A stretch of DNA of 64,000 nucleotides, taken from positions 1-64,000 of the forward strand of contig PDPE01000025.1 of NCBI GenBank assembly GCA_002747395.1, read 5' to 3'. Shown here one piece after another: positions 15,598 through 25,052 of this stretch. The position numbers and the translations under genes were made by a program. The DNA comes from Pseudomonadota bacterium. Its GTDB lineage: Bacteria > Pseudomonadota > Gammaproteobacteria > Pseudomonadales > Oleiphilaceae. Every line of letters starts with the position of its first letter. Position 1 is the first letter of the stretch. The notes beneath the pieces were generated by a model, which had not been told where the DNA came from, searched no databases, and saw only the letters and a list, made by a program, of their open reading frames with translations.

Positions 15598-16335
15598 ATG
15601 AAGGCTTACTGCGAAAGAATATCGGCTTTTCTTGAAAGGTTGACGCTGCGGGAGCGTGGAATGCTGCTGTTGACAGTGATAGTGGTGATTGTCTTTCTCT
15701 GGTTCCAGTTCGTCTTTAGCCCGCTGGACGAAAAAGTCAAGGCCGGTAAGGCGGCGATTTCTGCGTTGAATGGCGAGATGGGTGCCTTTGGAACTGAAAT
15801 GACTCTTCTGGAAGAGCGCTTGAAGGTTGACCCGAACCAGAGTTTGAGAGATGAACATGCCAGATTGAAGCTCGCCCTGAAAGTTCAGCGCGATGAACTT
15901 GAATCGAAACTGAGTGCGCTGATTGCCCCCGAGCGGATGGCTGATGTGCTGCGTGATGTACTGGCCGGGTTTTCAGGCCTGACTTTGCGCAGTGCCAGGA
16001 ATTATCAGGTTCGCCCGTTTTCTGTCAGGGACGGGCAGGCACAAGAGAAGCAGGCACAAGAGGGGAGGGCAAAAGGCAAATATCCTCCAGAAGAAAAAAA
16101 CGGGAGCAAGGATTCAGCTGTTGAAAAAGGGGAATTGCCGATTTATCAACACAGCTTTGAACTCTCCCTTGTTGGTAATTTTTTTGACCTGTTGCGATAC
16201 CTGAAAAGGCTTGAAGGGCTGGATGAGGATTTTCAGTGGTATTTGCTGGATATTCGGGTCAACGACTATCCTCAAATGGAAGTGCGGGTGGTGGTCAGAA
16301 CATTAAGCCTTGAGCAGGAGTGGATTGGTGTGTAG
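15598..16335 (+). CDS. mshJ: MSHA pilus biogenesis protein MshJ (PilO/GspM-like)
   Basis: A 245-residue protein with a short cytoplasmic part containing RLTLRERGMLL, one transmembrane helix at about 22-40, and a periplasmic coiled coil, as in the PilO/GspM family that pairs with PilN. A Gln/Lys-rich insertion at about 144-180 includes a 15-bp tandem duplication (16036-16065) encoding QAQEK/QAQEG. It follows the PilN-like gene after 81 bases, with AGGGGTGA upstream as ribosome site, and overlaps mshK. Confidence 0.8.
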   Translation: MKAYCERISAFLERLTLRERGMLLLTVIVVIVFLWFQFVFSPLDEKVKAGKAAISALNGEMGAFGTEMTLLEERLKVDPNQSLRDEHARLKLALKVQRDELESKLSALIAPERMADVLRDVLAGFSGLTLRSARNYQVRPFSVRDGQAQEKQAQEGRAKGKYPPEEKNGSKDSAVEKGELPIYQHSFELSLVGNFFDLLRYLKRLEGLDEDFQWYLLDIRVNDYPQMEVRVVVRTLSLEQEWIGV

Positions 16336-16690
16336 GTGTCTGATTGTCGTCTGTTTGTTGCTGGGTACCGGCTCCACCTTTGCCGGCTCCCCCGTCATCG
16401 ATGGTGTGTCACTGGCAGATCCGTTTCGACCGGATCAGGTGACGGGCGCAAAAAGGGTAGCAAAAACCATTGTCGGCCCGTTGAAGCTGAGCAGTATTCT
16501 GGTCGGCAGGCATCGTCGCCAGGCCAGGATTAACGGAAAGCCGGTTCAGGTTGGAGATAGTGTTTCCGGTGCGGTTGTCGAGCGGATTGAACGAGATTAT
16601 GTCCGGTTGATACGGCAGGGCGAAATCGTTGAGCTGCGCAACAAACAGAGCGGGCTGGTCAAGAAGCAGGGTGTGTTGGTCAGGAAATAA
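16328..16690 (+). CDS. mshK: MSHA pilus biogenesis protein MshK (PilP-like)
   Basis: A 120-residue secreted protein. After a signal peptide (CLIVVCLLLGTGSTFAG) comes a DPFRPDQ segment and a compact KLSSILVGRHRRQARING...VGDSV domain like that of PilP/GspC pilotins that connect the inner-membrane complex to the secretin. GTG 16328 is preferred because AGGAG at 16316-16320 lies seven bases upstream; TTG 16310 and 16325 are alternatives. The gene overlaps the end of mshJ. Its stop codon lies in the first copy of a 21-bp tandem repeat. Confidence 0.75.
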   Translation: MCRCLIVVCLLLGTGSTFAGSPVIDGVSLADPFRPDQVTGAKRVAKTIVGPLKLSSILVGRHRRQARINGKPVQVGDSVSGAVVERIERDYVRLIRQGEIVELRNKQSGLVKKQGVLVRK

Positions 16691-16710
16691 CGTGTGTTGG
16701 TCAGGAAATA
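16671..16710 (+). repeat. 21-bp tandem duplication over the mshK stop
   Basis: Two copies of a 21-bp unit beginning GTGTGTTGGTCAGG, at 16671-16691 and 16692-16710 (second copy two bases short). The first copy includes the mshK stop codon, so the extra copy became spacer. Confidence 0.8.
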
Positions 16711-16754
16711 TCGATCATGTTCAAGAACAGGGTAATCAGAGGTCTTTGCTGCCA

Positions 16755-18452
16755 ATGAATGTCAAGAGGCTACAATCACAAACGCCGGGGTATCTGCTTG
16801 CCGTTGTATTGCTTTTCGGCTGTGCTGAAAACCCCATGCGTGGAACCGGTCTGAATACCAATGTTGCAGTGGACACTTCGACCATCAGTCATATCGGCGA
16901 GGTGATGGATGACGCACTTGCTGAACCGGAGGCAAGTGTGAATGAGGTGCCTGAGCAAGTATCCCTTGCTCTTATTCCAGAGCTTGCGCCTGCAGGCTCG
17001 CAACCCGAAACAGAAGAGCGTTTTGACCTGTCGGTGAGTGGTGCGTCTGCACAGAGCTTTTTTCGCGATCTGGTCAGGGGGACTGACTATAACGTGGTGG
17101 TTCACCCGGATGTTGCGGCGACAATCTCCATTGAACTCGGTCAGGTTACGATTCCCGAGGTGATTGACATTGTTACAAAGACCTGGGGTCTGGTCAGTCA
17201 GACTGAAGGGCAGCTGGTGAAGATACTCCCTGGAGGACTTCAAACAGAGGTTTTTCAGATCAACTATCTGAATATTTCCCGTAAAGGAGATTCAAATACC
17301 AGAGTCAATTCCGGCCAGATTTCATCGATGGCAGTTCAGGGAGGCGGCAGCGGTTCCATCTCAGGCGGTCAGCAATCTGGTGTATCAGGAAGCAGTGGCA
17401 CCAGTATCACTACTACTAACACCCATGATTTCTGGGCCGAACTGAAAGAAATGCTGGTGTCTATTGTGGGAGAAAAGGGCGGGCGCAGGGTGGTCACCAA
17501 TCCTTATGCAGGTATCGTCGTGGTCAAGGCCATGCCTGACCAGTTGGCCATGGTCAGGGAATTGCTCGGGAAGGCTGACCTGATTATGCAGCGCCAGGTC
17601 ATTCTGGAGGCCAAAATTCTGGAAGTGACCCTTTCTGAAGGATACCAGCAAGGTTTGCAGTGGTCTGGCATGACGCAGTTGGGTCATGGCAAGAATGCTG
17701 CCGGTGCAGCTGATAAGTATCTGTCGGGTGATTTGAGTTCACGAGCGGTCACTGATGAGGCTGTTGAAGGAGTGTTTAGTGCCGCTCTCCGTATCCATGA
17801 CTTTTCAACGGTGATACAGCTATTGGGCAGGCAGGGGAATGTTCAGGTACTGTCCAGCCCCCGCATCTCAACGGTAAATAACCAGAAAGCCGTAATCAAG
17901 GTGGGGACGGACGAGTTTTTTGTCACCAACGTCGATATTGACGACAGCAACGGCTCGGATTCGGATCGGACGTCAACCGATGTCGAACTGACACCCTTTT
18001 TCTCCGGTATTTCATTGGATGTCACCCCTCAGATCGGGGACGATGGCAATATTATTCTCCATGTTCATCCCTCTATCAGTGAAGTTCAGGATCAGCAAAA
18101 AGTGATTTCATTGGGTGATCGGACTCTGACCTTGCCCATGGCATTGAGCACCATTCGTGAAACAGATAGTGTAATCAGTGCCGAAAACGGGAAAATAGTG
18201 GTGATAGGGGGGTTGATTCAGCATACCAACAGAGAAGATAACGCCAGCACTCCCCTGTTAGGTGATATTCCGCTATTGGGCGAAGCGTTCAAACAGAAGA
18301 GGCAATCCGGGCAAAAGAGCGAGTTGGTGATTTTGCTGAAGCCGATGATCACCAGTCGGGAAACCTTCCGGGGTGATGTGGAAAAAAGTCGGTCTCGGCT
18401 CAAAAGTCTGGGAGAGGTGCTTTCTTCTCCTCCCGAACCGACGCTGTGGTAG
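16755..18452 (+). CDS. mshL: MSHA pilus secretin MshL
   Basis: A 565-residue outer-membrane secretin. The N-terminus is a lipoprotein signal ending in the lipobox LLFGC. A secretin/TonB short N-terminal domain (about 85-150) with FFRDLVRGTDYNVVVHPDV is followed by a Gly/Ser-rich stretch (about 200-225) and the C-terminal secretin domain with VPLLGDIPLLGE-type signature (here TPLLGDIPLLGEAFK). It forms the pore through which the pilus exits. The frame is open from 16629, but the lipoprotein signal fixes ATG 16755 as start. It lies between mshK and mshM in the standard order. Confidence 0.92.
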   Translation: MNVKRLQSQTPGYLLAVVLLFGCAENPMRGTGLNTNVAVDTSTISHIGEVMDDALAEPEASVNEVPEQVSLALIPELAPAGSQPETEERFDLSVSGASAQSFFRDLVRGTDYNVVVHPDVAATISIELGQVTIPEVIDIVTKTWGLVSQTEGQLVKILPGGLQTEVFQINYLNISRKGDSNTRVNSGQISSMAVQGGGSGSISGGQQSGVSGSSGTSITTTNTHDFWAELKEMLVSIVGEKGGRRVVTNPYAGIVVVKAMPDQLAMVRELLGKADLIMQRQVILEAKILEVTLSEGYQQGLQWSGMTQLGHGKNAAGAADKYLSGDLSSRAVTDEAVEGVFSAALRIHDFSTVIQLLGRQGNVQVLSSPRISTVNNQKAVIKVGTDEFFVTNVDIDDSNGSDSDRTSTDVELTPFFSGISLDVTPQIGDDGNIILHVHPSISEVQDQQKVISLGDRTLTLPMALSTIRETDSVISAENGKIVVIGGLIQHTNREDNASTPLLGDIPLLGEAFKQKRQSGQKSELVILLKPMITSRETFRGDVEKSRSRLKSLGEVLSSPPEPTLW

Positions 18453-18470
18453 CAGCGGGGAAGAAATCCT

Positions 18471-19379
18471 ATGTATGAAGCTTTTTTTGGTTTGAAGGAG
18501 CCCCCTTTCTCTCTGACTCCCAACACGCATTACTTCCTGAGTTCAGAGACCCATCAGCAGGCATTGGAATTGTTGTTGGTCGCGCTGCGCAACAAAGAAG
18601 GCTTTATCAAGATCACCGGTGAGGTGGGCACGGGTAAAACCATGCTTTGCCGCATGCTGCTCAATGCCCTGGAGCCGCCCTTCCATACGGCCTATATTCC
18701 CAATCCCGGACTGAGTCCTGTGGGCCTCTACATGGCGGTCGCTGAAGAATTGGGGATTGAGGTGGACAGGGAAAAAGGCAGCCATCACCTGCTCAAATGC
18801 ATTGATACCCTGCTGATAGACCTGGCCGGACAGGGCAGGCAGGTTGTTTTGATCATTGATGAAGCCCAGGTCATGTCTCCAACCACAATAGAAGCGCTTC
18901 GGTTATTGACCAATCTGGAAACAGAGTCATCCAGGTTGTTGCAGGTTGTGTTGTTTGGCCAGCCCGAGCTGGATGTCATGCTGAATCAGGACAATCTGCG
19001 TCAGTTGCGGCAACGAATCACCTTTCATCAACGCATACTGCCTCTGGACAAGCGGGAAGTCGGTCACTATGTGGGGCACAGGCTGTCGTTGGCCGGGTAT
19101 AATGGCCCCGCACTGTTTGATAACCGCGCCATCAGCTTGCTGTATCGTGCCTCGGGTGGCATTCCCCGTCTGGTTAATATTCTCGCTCATAAAGCCTTGA
19201 TGTCTGCCTATGGGCAGGGGCAGAGGGTAATCAGACGGAGCCATATCAAACGGGCAATTCGGGATACAGAGAGCGTGGCCATGCCAGGGTTTGGCCGGCT
19301 GCCTGTTATGGGCGGCATCGTTTTGCTTGTCGGCGCGACAGTGATGATTGGCATCATGCTCGGGGGAAACCTGTTATGA
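18471..19379 (+). CDS. mshM: MSHA biogenesis ATPase MshM (ExeA/AAA family)
   Basis: A 302-residue AAA ATPase starting MYEAFFGLKEPPFSLTP, the hallmark of the ExeA/GspA group. Walker A GEVGTGKT lies at 50-57, a Walker B VVLIIDEAQ near 120, and a single transmembrane helix at about 280-300 close to the C-terminus. Homologues help insert or arrange the secretin through the cell wall. It starts 18 bases after mshL and its TGA overlaps the ATG of mshN. Confidence 0.9.
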   Translation: MYEAFFGLKEPPFSLTPNTHYFLSSETHQQALELLLVALRNKEGFIKITGEVGTGKTMLCRMLLNALEPPFHTAYIPNPGLSPVGLYMAVAEELGIEVDREKGSHHLLKCIDTLLIDLAGQGRQVVLIIDEAQVMSPTTIEALRLLTNLETESSRLLQVVLFGQPELDVMLNQDNLRQLRQRITFHQRILPLDKREVGHYVGHRLSLAGYNGPALFDNRAISLLYRASGGIPRLVNILAHKALMSAYGQGQRVIRRSHIKRAIRDTESVAMPGFGRLPVMGGIVLLVGATVMIGIMLGGNLL

Positions 19380-20695
19380 GCCTGGTCAATGATATGCTGA
19401 GGGACCTGGATCGGCGTCAGGCTCCGGGAAATACAACATCGGCCGATAGCGCAGCCTATGGTGCCCTGACCGGTTCCGGAATGGCGAGTGCCTCCCGAAA
19501 TGGTCTGATAAAATTGCTTTTTGCAGCGTTGATCGTTTTGTTGTTGGTGGCGTCGGGGCTTGCTTATCTGCTTTGGTATAAAGACGATTTTGCCTTTTTA
19601 GAACGCCGCCAGGTTGCACTCCCGGCTCAGGTACCCGCTCCCGCTCTTGGTCGTCAACCGGTGATGGAAAGGGAAACCGAAAAGCAAAAACAGATGAAGA
19701 GCGAGCAGGTTGTCGTAAACGGTAGTGTCACTCATGCTCCCGAACAGAGTGACCATGTGGACGAATCGCCGACGGGGAGTCCATTACCGGTAAAGAACAG
19801 CGAAAACACCCCGCTTGAAACCGCAGCAGAATTACCCCTTGCTCCCGAGCCGGCGCCCGGATCAGATAGAGCCGAGCCCGCGGTTACCAAAGAGCCTGCG
19901 GTTACCAAAGAACCGGTGGCGACAACCGGGCCAATGGTTGGCAACGAACCCCTGGTTACAGCAGGGCCAGTAGAACTGAAGACCGGGGCCGGAGCCGATC
20001 GACAGGCCGAAGAAACCGGTTCCGTTGAGGCGTCAGGCAGGGTCGCTGACCGCCAGAGTGGCCAAATCGCCGACCGGCAGGCAGACCCTGGCCGATTGGC
20101 CAGGCGGCGAGTGTTGACCCCGCTGGAAGTGGATGTCAGGTCTGCCCGGGAGGCAACCAGACGCTATCAGAAAGGAGATGGAGAAAATGCCTTGCGACAG
20201 TTGCGCCGGTTTATTGCCTCACACCCGGAGCATGAACAAAGCAAATATGCACTGGCCTCCCTGTTGATACGGGAAGGCAAAAGCGATCAGGCCGAAGCGG
20301 TTTTGTCCGGGAAGGACGTGCAACAGAGTGCCTCTTTACGTGAACTCAAGGCCCGGCTCCTGTTTTCTCGGGGCGAGAAGCGTGAGGCCATTCAATTACT
20401 GGAAATATCCCCGCCAGAATTGACTCGCCATACCAGGTACCATGAATTGATGGCAGCGTTTTATCAGCAAACTTCTGATCATACCAGAGCCGTTGCCAGG
20501 TACGCCGAGTTGCTTCGGAGCCGACAGGCTGAAAAAAAATGGTGGGTCGGGCTGGCGATCTCGCTGGAAGCACTGGGTAAAACCGGAGCGGCAGAAAAAT
20601 CGTATGAAAAGGCACTCGCAGGCAACACCCTGCCTGCGCAACTGGCGGAATATGCGCGTCAGCGAAGTAATTCTCTTGCGAAGCTGAATCAGTAA
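19376..20695 (+). CDS. mshN: MSHA biogenesis protein MshN (TPR protein)
   Basis: A 439-residue bitopic protein: SLVNDMLRDLDRRQ cytoplasmic start, transmembrane helix at about 45-65, a long Pro/Glu/Val-rich periplasmic linker (about 80-235), then tetratricopeptide-type helices from 250 to 430. The linker includes an 18-bp tandem duplication (19880-19915) that encodes AVTKEP-like units. MshN is thought to work with MshM and MshL in the assembly platform. It overlaps mshM by four bases. Confidence 0.88.
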   Translation: MSLVNDMLRDLDRRQAPGNTTSADSAAYGALTGSGMASASRNGLIKLLFAALIVLLLVASGLAYLLWYKDDFAFLERRQVALPAQVPAPALGRQPVMERETEKQKQMKSEQVVVNGSVTHAPEQSDHVDESPTGSPLPVKNSENTPLETAAELPLAPEPAPGSDRAEPAVTKEPAVTKEPVATTGPMVGNEPLVTAGPVELKTGAGADRQAEETGSVEASGRVADRQSGQIADRQADPGRLARRRVLTPLEVDVRSAREATRRYQKGDGENALRQLRRFIASHPEHEQSKYALASLLIREGKSDQAEAVLSGKDVQQSASLRELKARLLFSRGEKREAIQLLEISPPELTRHTRYHELMAAFYQQTSDHTRAVARYAELLRSRQAEKKWWVGLAISLEALGKTGAAEKSYEKALAGNTLPAQLAEYARQRSNSLAKLNQ

Positions 20696-20770
20696 ACGAG
20701 AGCGACCGGAGGCAGGAACCATTCCTGTTTCGGAGTTTTTGAAAACGGCAAAGGTGACTCAGGTTGACTT

Positions 20771-22522
20771 ATGGCAGAACCGAAGAAAAAAATTCGTATT
20801 GGTGATTTGCTGGTTCAAAACGGCGTCGTAACTGAAGATCAGTTAATGAACGCTCTGAAAGAACAAAAACGAACCGGGCGCAAACTGGGTCAGACCCTGA
20901 TTGACCTTGGCTATGTGGATGAGGATCAGCTGTTAACGCTGCTCTCTCAACAATTGGGTATTCCCTTTGTTCAGTTGCGTAATTATCAGTTTAACAACGA
21001 GTTGATCAAACGGCTGCCGGAAAGTCTGGCCCGGCGTTTCAGGTCGCTGGTTTTGGCCGATCAGCGAGGGGTCTTGCTGGTTGGTATGGCCGACCCCCTG
21101 GATATATTCGGCTATGATGAGCTGGTTCGCGCGCTCGGGCAGCCAATCACGCTTGCCGTGGTTCGGGAAAGTGAGTTGCTGGATACCCTGGACAGGGTAT
21201 ATCGGAAAACCGAAGAAATATCCAGTATAGCAGGAGAGTTGGAGGAGGAGTTAGGCGAAGATGCCTTCGACCTGGCCGACCTGACGGCCACGGACGATGA
21301 CAATGAGGCGCCGGTAGTCCGGCTGCTGCAATCCATCTTTGAGGATGCCATACAGGCCAGGGCTTCTGATATTCATATTGAGCCGGATGAAAATGTTGTG
21401 CGTATCCGGCAAAGAATCGACGGCGTGTTGCAAGAGCATGTGATGAAGGAAAAACGGATTACTGCGGCTCTGGTGTTACGCCTGAAACTGATGTCCGGCC
21501 TGAATATCTCGGAGAAACGGGTGCCACAGGACGGACGCTTCAATGTGCGTGTAAAAGGCAAAAGTATCGATGTGCGGGTTTCCACCATGCCGGTTCAGTA
21601 TGGAGAGTCCGTCGTTATGCGCTTGCTGGATCAAAGTGCCGGCCTGTTGAATCTGGAGGCGACCGGGATGCCTGAAGAGATTCGGGAGCGTTTTCGAATA
21701 CTGATCAGTCGTCCCCACGGAATGATTCTGGTTACCGGGCCAACGGGAAGTGGTAAAACGACCACTCTGTACGGCGGCCTGACAGAGCTGAACAAGCCTG
21801 AAATAAAAATTATCACAGCGGAAGACCCGGTCGAATACCGGCTGTCCCGGGTTACCCAGGTACAGGTGAACCCCAAGGTAGGGTTGCACTTTTCTACCGT
21901 ATTGCGGGCCTGTCTGCGTCAGGATCCGGACGTCATACTGGTTGGCGAGATGCGCGATCAGGAAACCGCCGAAATCGGCTTGAGGGCGGCAATGACCGGT
22001 CACCTGGTGCTTTCCACCCTGCATACCAACGATGCGGCAAGCAGTTGTATGCGCCTGGTGGATATGGGGGCTGAACCCTATTTGGTTGCAAGTGCCTTGA
22101 TTGGTGTGCTGGCCCAGCGCCTGATTCGTAAAACCTGCCCTGATTGCGCCCAGCCTTATCTGCCGACCGAGCAGGAAAAGGTCTGGTTGGCTGCCATGCA
22201 GGCGGTGAGCCCGGGTAGTGATAACAACTTCCGGAAAGGGACGGGGTGTTATCAATGCAGTAACACGGGATATCGGGGGCGGATGGGTGTGTACGAGTTA
22301 CTGGAAATGAACGACGAAATGCTGAATGCCTTGCGTAAAAATGACAATGCGGAGTTTTTCGCTGCGGCCAGACGCAACAAGGGTTACGTACCTCTGGAGC
22401 TGAGTGCGCTGAACTATGCCCGGCAGGGGGTGACCACGCTGGATGAGGTTTTCCGTTTGTCCGCGACCCTGGAGGAGCGGGAGCAGCGAACAGGCAAGGG
22501 CGAAAGCCTGTCGCTGTCATAA
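20771..22522 (+). CDS. mshE: MSHA pilus extension ATPase MshE with cyclic di-GMP-binding N-domain
   Basis: A 583-residue GspE/PilB-type hexameric ATPase that powers pilin polymerisation. The N-terminus carries two consecutive 24-residue MshEN motifs, RIGDLLVQNG...Q (9-32) and KLGQTLIDLG...Q (38-61); R9 and Q32 occupy the ends of motif 1, as in Vibrio MshE, where this domain binds cyclic di-GMP. Walker A GPTGSGKT is at 323-330. Two CxxC pairs (C456/C459 and C493/C496) make the usual zinc site, followed by YRGRMGVYE. It starts 75 bases after mshN. Regulation of pilus output by cyclic di-GMP is therefore expected. Confidence 0.95.
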   Translation: MAEPKKKIRIGDLLVQNGVVTEDQLMNALKEQKRTGRKLGQTLIDLGYVDEDQLLTLLSQQLGIPFVQLRNYQFNNELIKRLPESLARRFRSLVLADQRGVLLVGMADPLDIFGYDELVRALGQPITLAVVRESELLDTLDRVYRKTEEISSIAGELEEELGEDAFDLADLTATDDDNEAPVVRLLQSIFEDAIQARASDIHIEPDENVVRIRQRIDGVLQEHVMKEKRITAALVLRLKLMSGLNISEKRVPQDGRFNVRVKGKSIDVRVSTMPVQYGESVVMRLLDQSAGLLNLEATGMPEEIRERFRILISRPHGMILVTGPTGSGKTTTLYGGLTELNKPEIKIITAEDPVEYRLSRVTQVQVNPKVGLHFSTVLRACLRQDPDVILVGEMRDQETAEIGLRAAMTGHLVLSTLHTNDAASSCMRLVDMGAEPYLVASALIGVLAQRLIRKTCPDCAQPYLPTEQEKVWLAAMQAVSPGSDNNFRKGTGCYQCSNTGYRGRMGVYELLEMNDEMLNALRKNDNAEFFAAARRNKGYVPLELSALNYARQGVTTLDEVFRLSATLEEREQRTGKGESLSLS

Positions 22523-22576
22523 CTGTCATGGAAGAGGGTAGTAACAAAACAGGGTAAGAGAACAAGAAAATTGCGG

Positions 22577-22600
22577 ATGCGTAAATGCGTAAATGCGTAA
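22577..22600 (+). repeat. 8-bp tandem repeat before mshG
   Basis: Three perfect copies of ATGCGTAA (22577-22600) in the mshE-mshG spacer. They are followed by two related copies of an AGCAGCCAAT-like segment, the second of which runs into the mshG start. Confidence 0.8.
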
Positions 22601-22630
22601 AAGAGCAGCCAATGTGTAAGAGAACAGCCA

Positions 22631-23860
22631 ATGGCCTTATTTAGTTATCGTGGAAGAAATGCCAGGGGTGAGTCAGTGAATGGCTCCCTTGAAGCTGCGA
22701 CAAAGCAGGCTGTGGCGGGTGAATTGCTGAAAAGGGGAATCACTCCGGTTCAGATTGCCGAGCAGGTTCAGGCTGTAGAACTGGCGGAGCTGTTCCGGGG
22801 AATCAAATTGTTTCAGCCAAGGGTGTCCCTGGATGAGCTGATTATTTTTACTCGTCAGATGAATGCACTCACCCGTTCAGGTATTCCGATTATCCGGGCT
22901 ATGCGGGGTTTGGCCGATACCACCAAATCTGACAAGCTGAAAAAGGTGTTGGTCGATGTATCAAACAGGCTGGAGTCGGGAGTCAACCTGGCAACATCGA
23001 TGCAAACCCATAAAGAAGTATTTGGCGAGCTTTATATCAGCATGATTCATGTGGGTGAAAACACCGGGCAACTGGAAGATGCCTTTCTCCAGCTCTCTCA
23101 TGCGCTGGAACTGGAGCGGGAAACCAAAAAACGTATCAAGTCTGCCACCCGCTATCCGACCATGGTGATGGTCGCCCTGATTGTTGCCCTGTTGATTGTC
23201 AATTTCTTTGTTATTCCGAAATTCGCAGGCGTATTTGCCAAATTCGGGGCCGATCTGCCTGTTTTCACCAAAATACTGGTCGCCTCCTCTGATTTTCTGT
23301 TGGGATACTGGTGGCTGGTATCGGGGTTGTTTGCCGTTGTGTTTTACGGATTCAGGCAGTGGAAAAAAACCGCATCCGGGCGCATGATCTGGGATCGGAA
23401 AAAGATGCGGATTCCCGTTATCGGCCCATTGTTCGAGCTTATTATCCTGTCCCGATTTGTTAGAAACTTCTCGATGATGCTGAAGTCGGGAATGCCCATT
23501 ACACTGGCATTGGCAGTATCGGCGGAAGCCGCCGACAACCGATACATAGGCAAAAACATTCTGGATATGAAAACGGGTATTGAGCGTGGCGACAGCCTGC
23601 TAAGAACGGCCAATGCGACCGGCATGTTTACCCCGCTTGTGCTGCAAATGATTGCTGTGGGTGAGGAAACCGGGCAAGTGGACAAGTTGCTACTGGATGT
23701 TGCGGACTTTTATGATGAAGAGGTGGACTATGGTTTGAAGAGACTGGCTGAATCAATAGAGCCGATCCTGATACTCGCCATGGGCGGGCTGGTGCTGGTA
23801 CTTGCCCTGGGTGTCTTTTTGCCCGTATGGGATCTGGGCAAGGCAGCGATCGGTCATTGA
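22631..23860 (+). CDS. mshG: MSHA pilus inner-membrane platform protein MshG (GspF/PilC family)
   Basis: A 409-residue polytopic protein with two repeats of the GspF/PilC fold. FTRQMNALTRSGIPIIRAMRGL and the later FVRNFSMMLKSGMPITLALAVS are the two family signatures. Transmembrane helices lie at about 180-205, 225-245 and 380-400. It forms the base at which the MshE motor drives pilin into the fibre. It lies directly after mshE in the standard order. No strong ribosome-binding site precedes ATG 22631. Confidence 0.93.
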   Translation: MALFSYRGRNARGESVNGSLEAATKQAVAGELLKRGITPVQIAEQVQAVELAELFRGIKLFQPRVSLDELIIFTRQMNALTRSGIPIIRAMRGLADTTKSDKLKKVLVDVSNRLESGVNLATSMQTHKEVFGELYISMIHVGENTGQLEDAFLQLSHALELERETKKRIKSATRYPTMVMVALIVALLIVNFFVIPKFAGVFAKFGADLPVFTKILVASSDFLLGYWWLVSGLFAVVFYGFRQWKKTASGRMIWDRKKMRIPVIGPLFELIILSRFVRNFSMMLKSGMPITLALAVSAEAADNRYIGKNILDMKTGIERGDSLLRTANATGMFTPLVLQMIAVGEETGQVDKLLLDVADFYDEEVDYGLKRLAESIEPILILAMGGLVLVLALGVFLPVWDLGKAAIGH

Positions 23861-23868
23861 CCTTTGTT

Positions 23869-24465
23869 ATGGCGGGATATCGTGATTCACGGATAAGTGC
23901 CAGGCTGCTGGTTGTTTTGACCTGCTTTGTCCTGATCTCGGTTTTCGCTGCCGTTCTGCTTCATTATGTGGACAGAGAGGCACGAAGAATGGAGGCCGCC
24001 ATGATGCTGACAGTTCTGGCGCAAATCAGGGAAACAGTGATCGTCAAAACGGCAGAGCAGAGAGTGTTAAATCAGAAAGAGGATTTGAAACAATTTGTAA
24101 ATGCCAACCCCATGAACTGGATGAAGCAAACGCCCTTGAACTATAGTGGAATAATAGACGGCAGTGGAACAGCAGATCATGGAAACGATCTGGCCGGTTT
24201 GCCGGGGGCCAGGTGGTATTTTGACCAGTCGAAAGGGCAGTTACTCTACAAGGCATCCAGCCTGGAAGACCTGATCATTGACGGTGTGCCGGCGACTGAG
24301 GATCACGCCATATTACGGTTCCGGATCGCTCTGCACTTTCTGGACAGAAACAAAAACCGGCAATACGACGAAAATTCGGACAAAATCCTGGGGTTGCGTG
24401 TTCAGCCCCTGCAGCAATTTGAATGGATAAATCTCGGGCGGACAAGTGGACAGAGTCAACAATGA
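23869..24465 (+). CDS. mshF: MSHA biogenesis protein MshF
   Basis: A 198-residue protein with one N-terminal transmembrane helix (about 12-34, RLLVVLTCFVLISVFAAVLL) and a periplasmic domain ending in a FRIALHFLDRNKNRQYDENSD segment. It matches MshF by position between mshG and mshB and by overall layout; it has no motif that gives a function. The frame opens earlier, at 23827 inside mshG, but ATG 23869 directly after the mshG stop is the natural start. Its TGA overlaps the ATG of mshB. Confidence 0.75.
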   Translation: MAGYRDSRISARLLVVLTCFVLISVFAAVLLHYVDREARRMEAAMMLTVLAQIRETVIVKTAEQRVLNQKEDLKQFVNANPMNWMKQTPLNYSGIIDGSGTADHGNDLAGLPGARWYFDQSKGQLLYKASSLEDLIIDGVPATEDHAILRFRIALHFLDRNKNRQYDENSDKILGLRVQPLQQFEWINLGRTSGQSQQ

Positions 24466-25007
24466 AAACACAATGTAACCGAACCAGGCAAATTCAAAAC
24501 GAAAAGCTACCCACAAAACCGGCAAAAGGGTTTACCCTGATCGAGATGGTGGTGGTTATCACGATTCTGGCCATCCTGGCGGCGGTCGCACTGCCCAGGT
24601 TTGCCGAGATTGCTGATGAGGCACATCATGCGGCTATTGAAGGGGCTGCGGGCGGGCTTGCTTCCGCCGTCACACTGGTACGTTCACAGTGGCTGGTACT
24701 GGGACGGAAGGGGGCAAGGGCAAACCTGCCCGGTTACGGTAATGAAACCGTGGATGTCAGTGTGGATGGATGGCCAACGGGAGTCAATGGCAATACCGAC
24801 CCGGGTGGCATGTCTGCGGCCGAGTGCAATGCTCTCTGGACTGCCCTGTTGCAATCCAATGCACCCGATGTCAGCACCTCTCCAGGCAGTGATTATCAGG
24901 CTTCAGTTTCAGGCAATGTCTGCCGATATACTTATCAGCTGGATGCTGCAGGCAGCCATATAGACTACGACCCCGCGAGCGGCGAAGTATCATCCACATT
25001 AAACTAG
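24462..25007 (+). CDS. mshB: MSHA minor pilin MshB
   Basis: A 181-residue type IV prepilin. A long basic leader of 23 residues ends KPAKG, with predicted cleavage before FTLIEMVVVITILAILAAVALPR; the Glu at +5 is present. A globular domain follows, with a GNVCRYTYQLDA segment near the end. It lies immediately before the major pilin gene and is the usual mshB. ATG 24462 overlaps the mshF stop; the frame is open from 24423 but the overlap start is preferred. Confidence 0.85.
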   Translation: MKTQCNRTRQIQNEKLPTKPAKGFTLIEMVVVITILAILAAVALPRFAEIADEAHHAAIEGAAGGLASAVTLVRSQWLVLGRKGARANLPGYGNETVDVSVDGWPTGVNGNTDPGGMSAAECNALWTALLQSNAPDVSTSPGSDYQASVSGNVCRYTYQLDAAGSHIDYDPASGEVSSTLN

Positions 25008-25052
25008 ACAGGGTTTGACGTGTTCATCCCGAGCAGGAATATGGAGGTAGAA

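Noticed and set aside
16629..16754. Upstream start of mshL inside mshK
   Set aside because: It would place 42 residues before a clear lipoprotein signal, so ATG 16755 is preferred.
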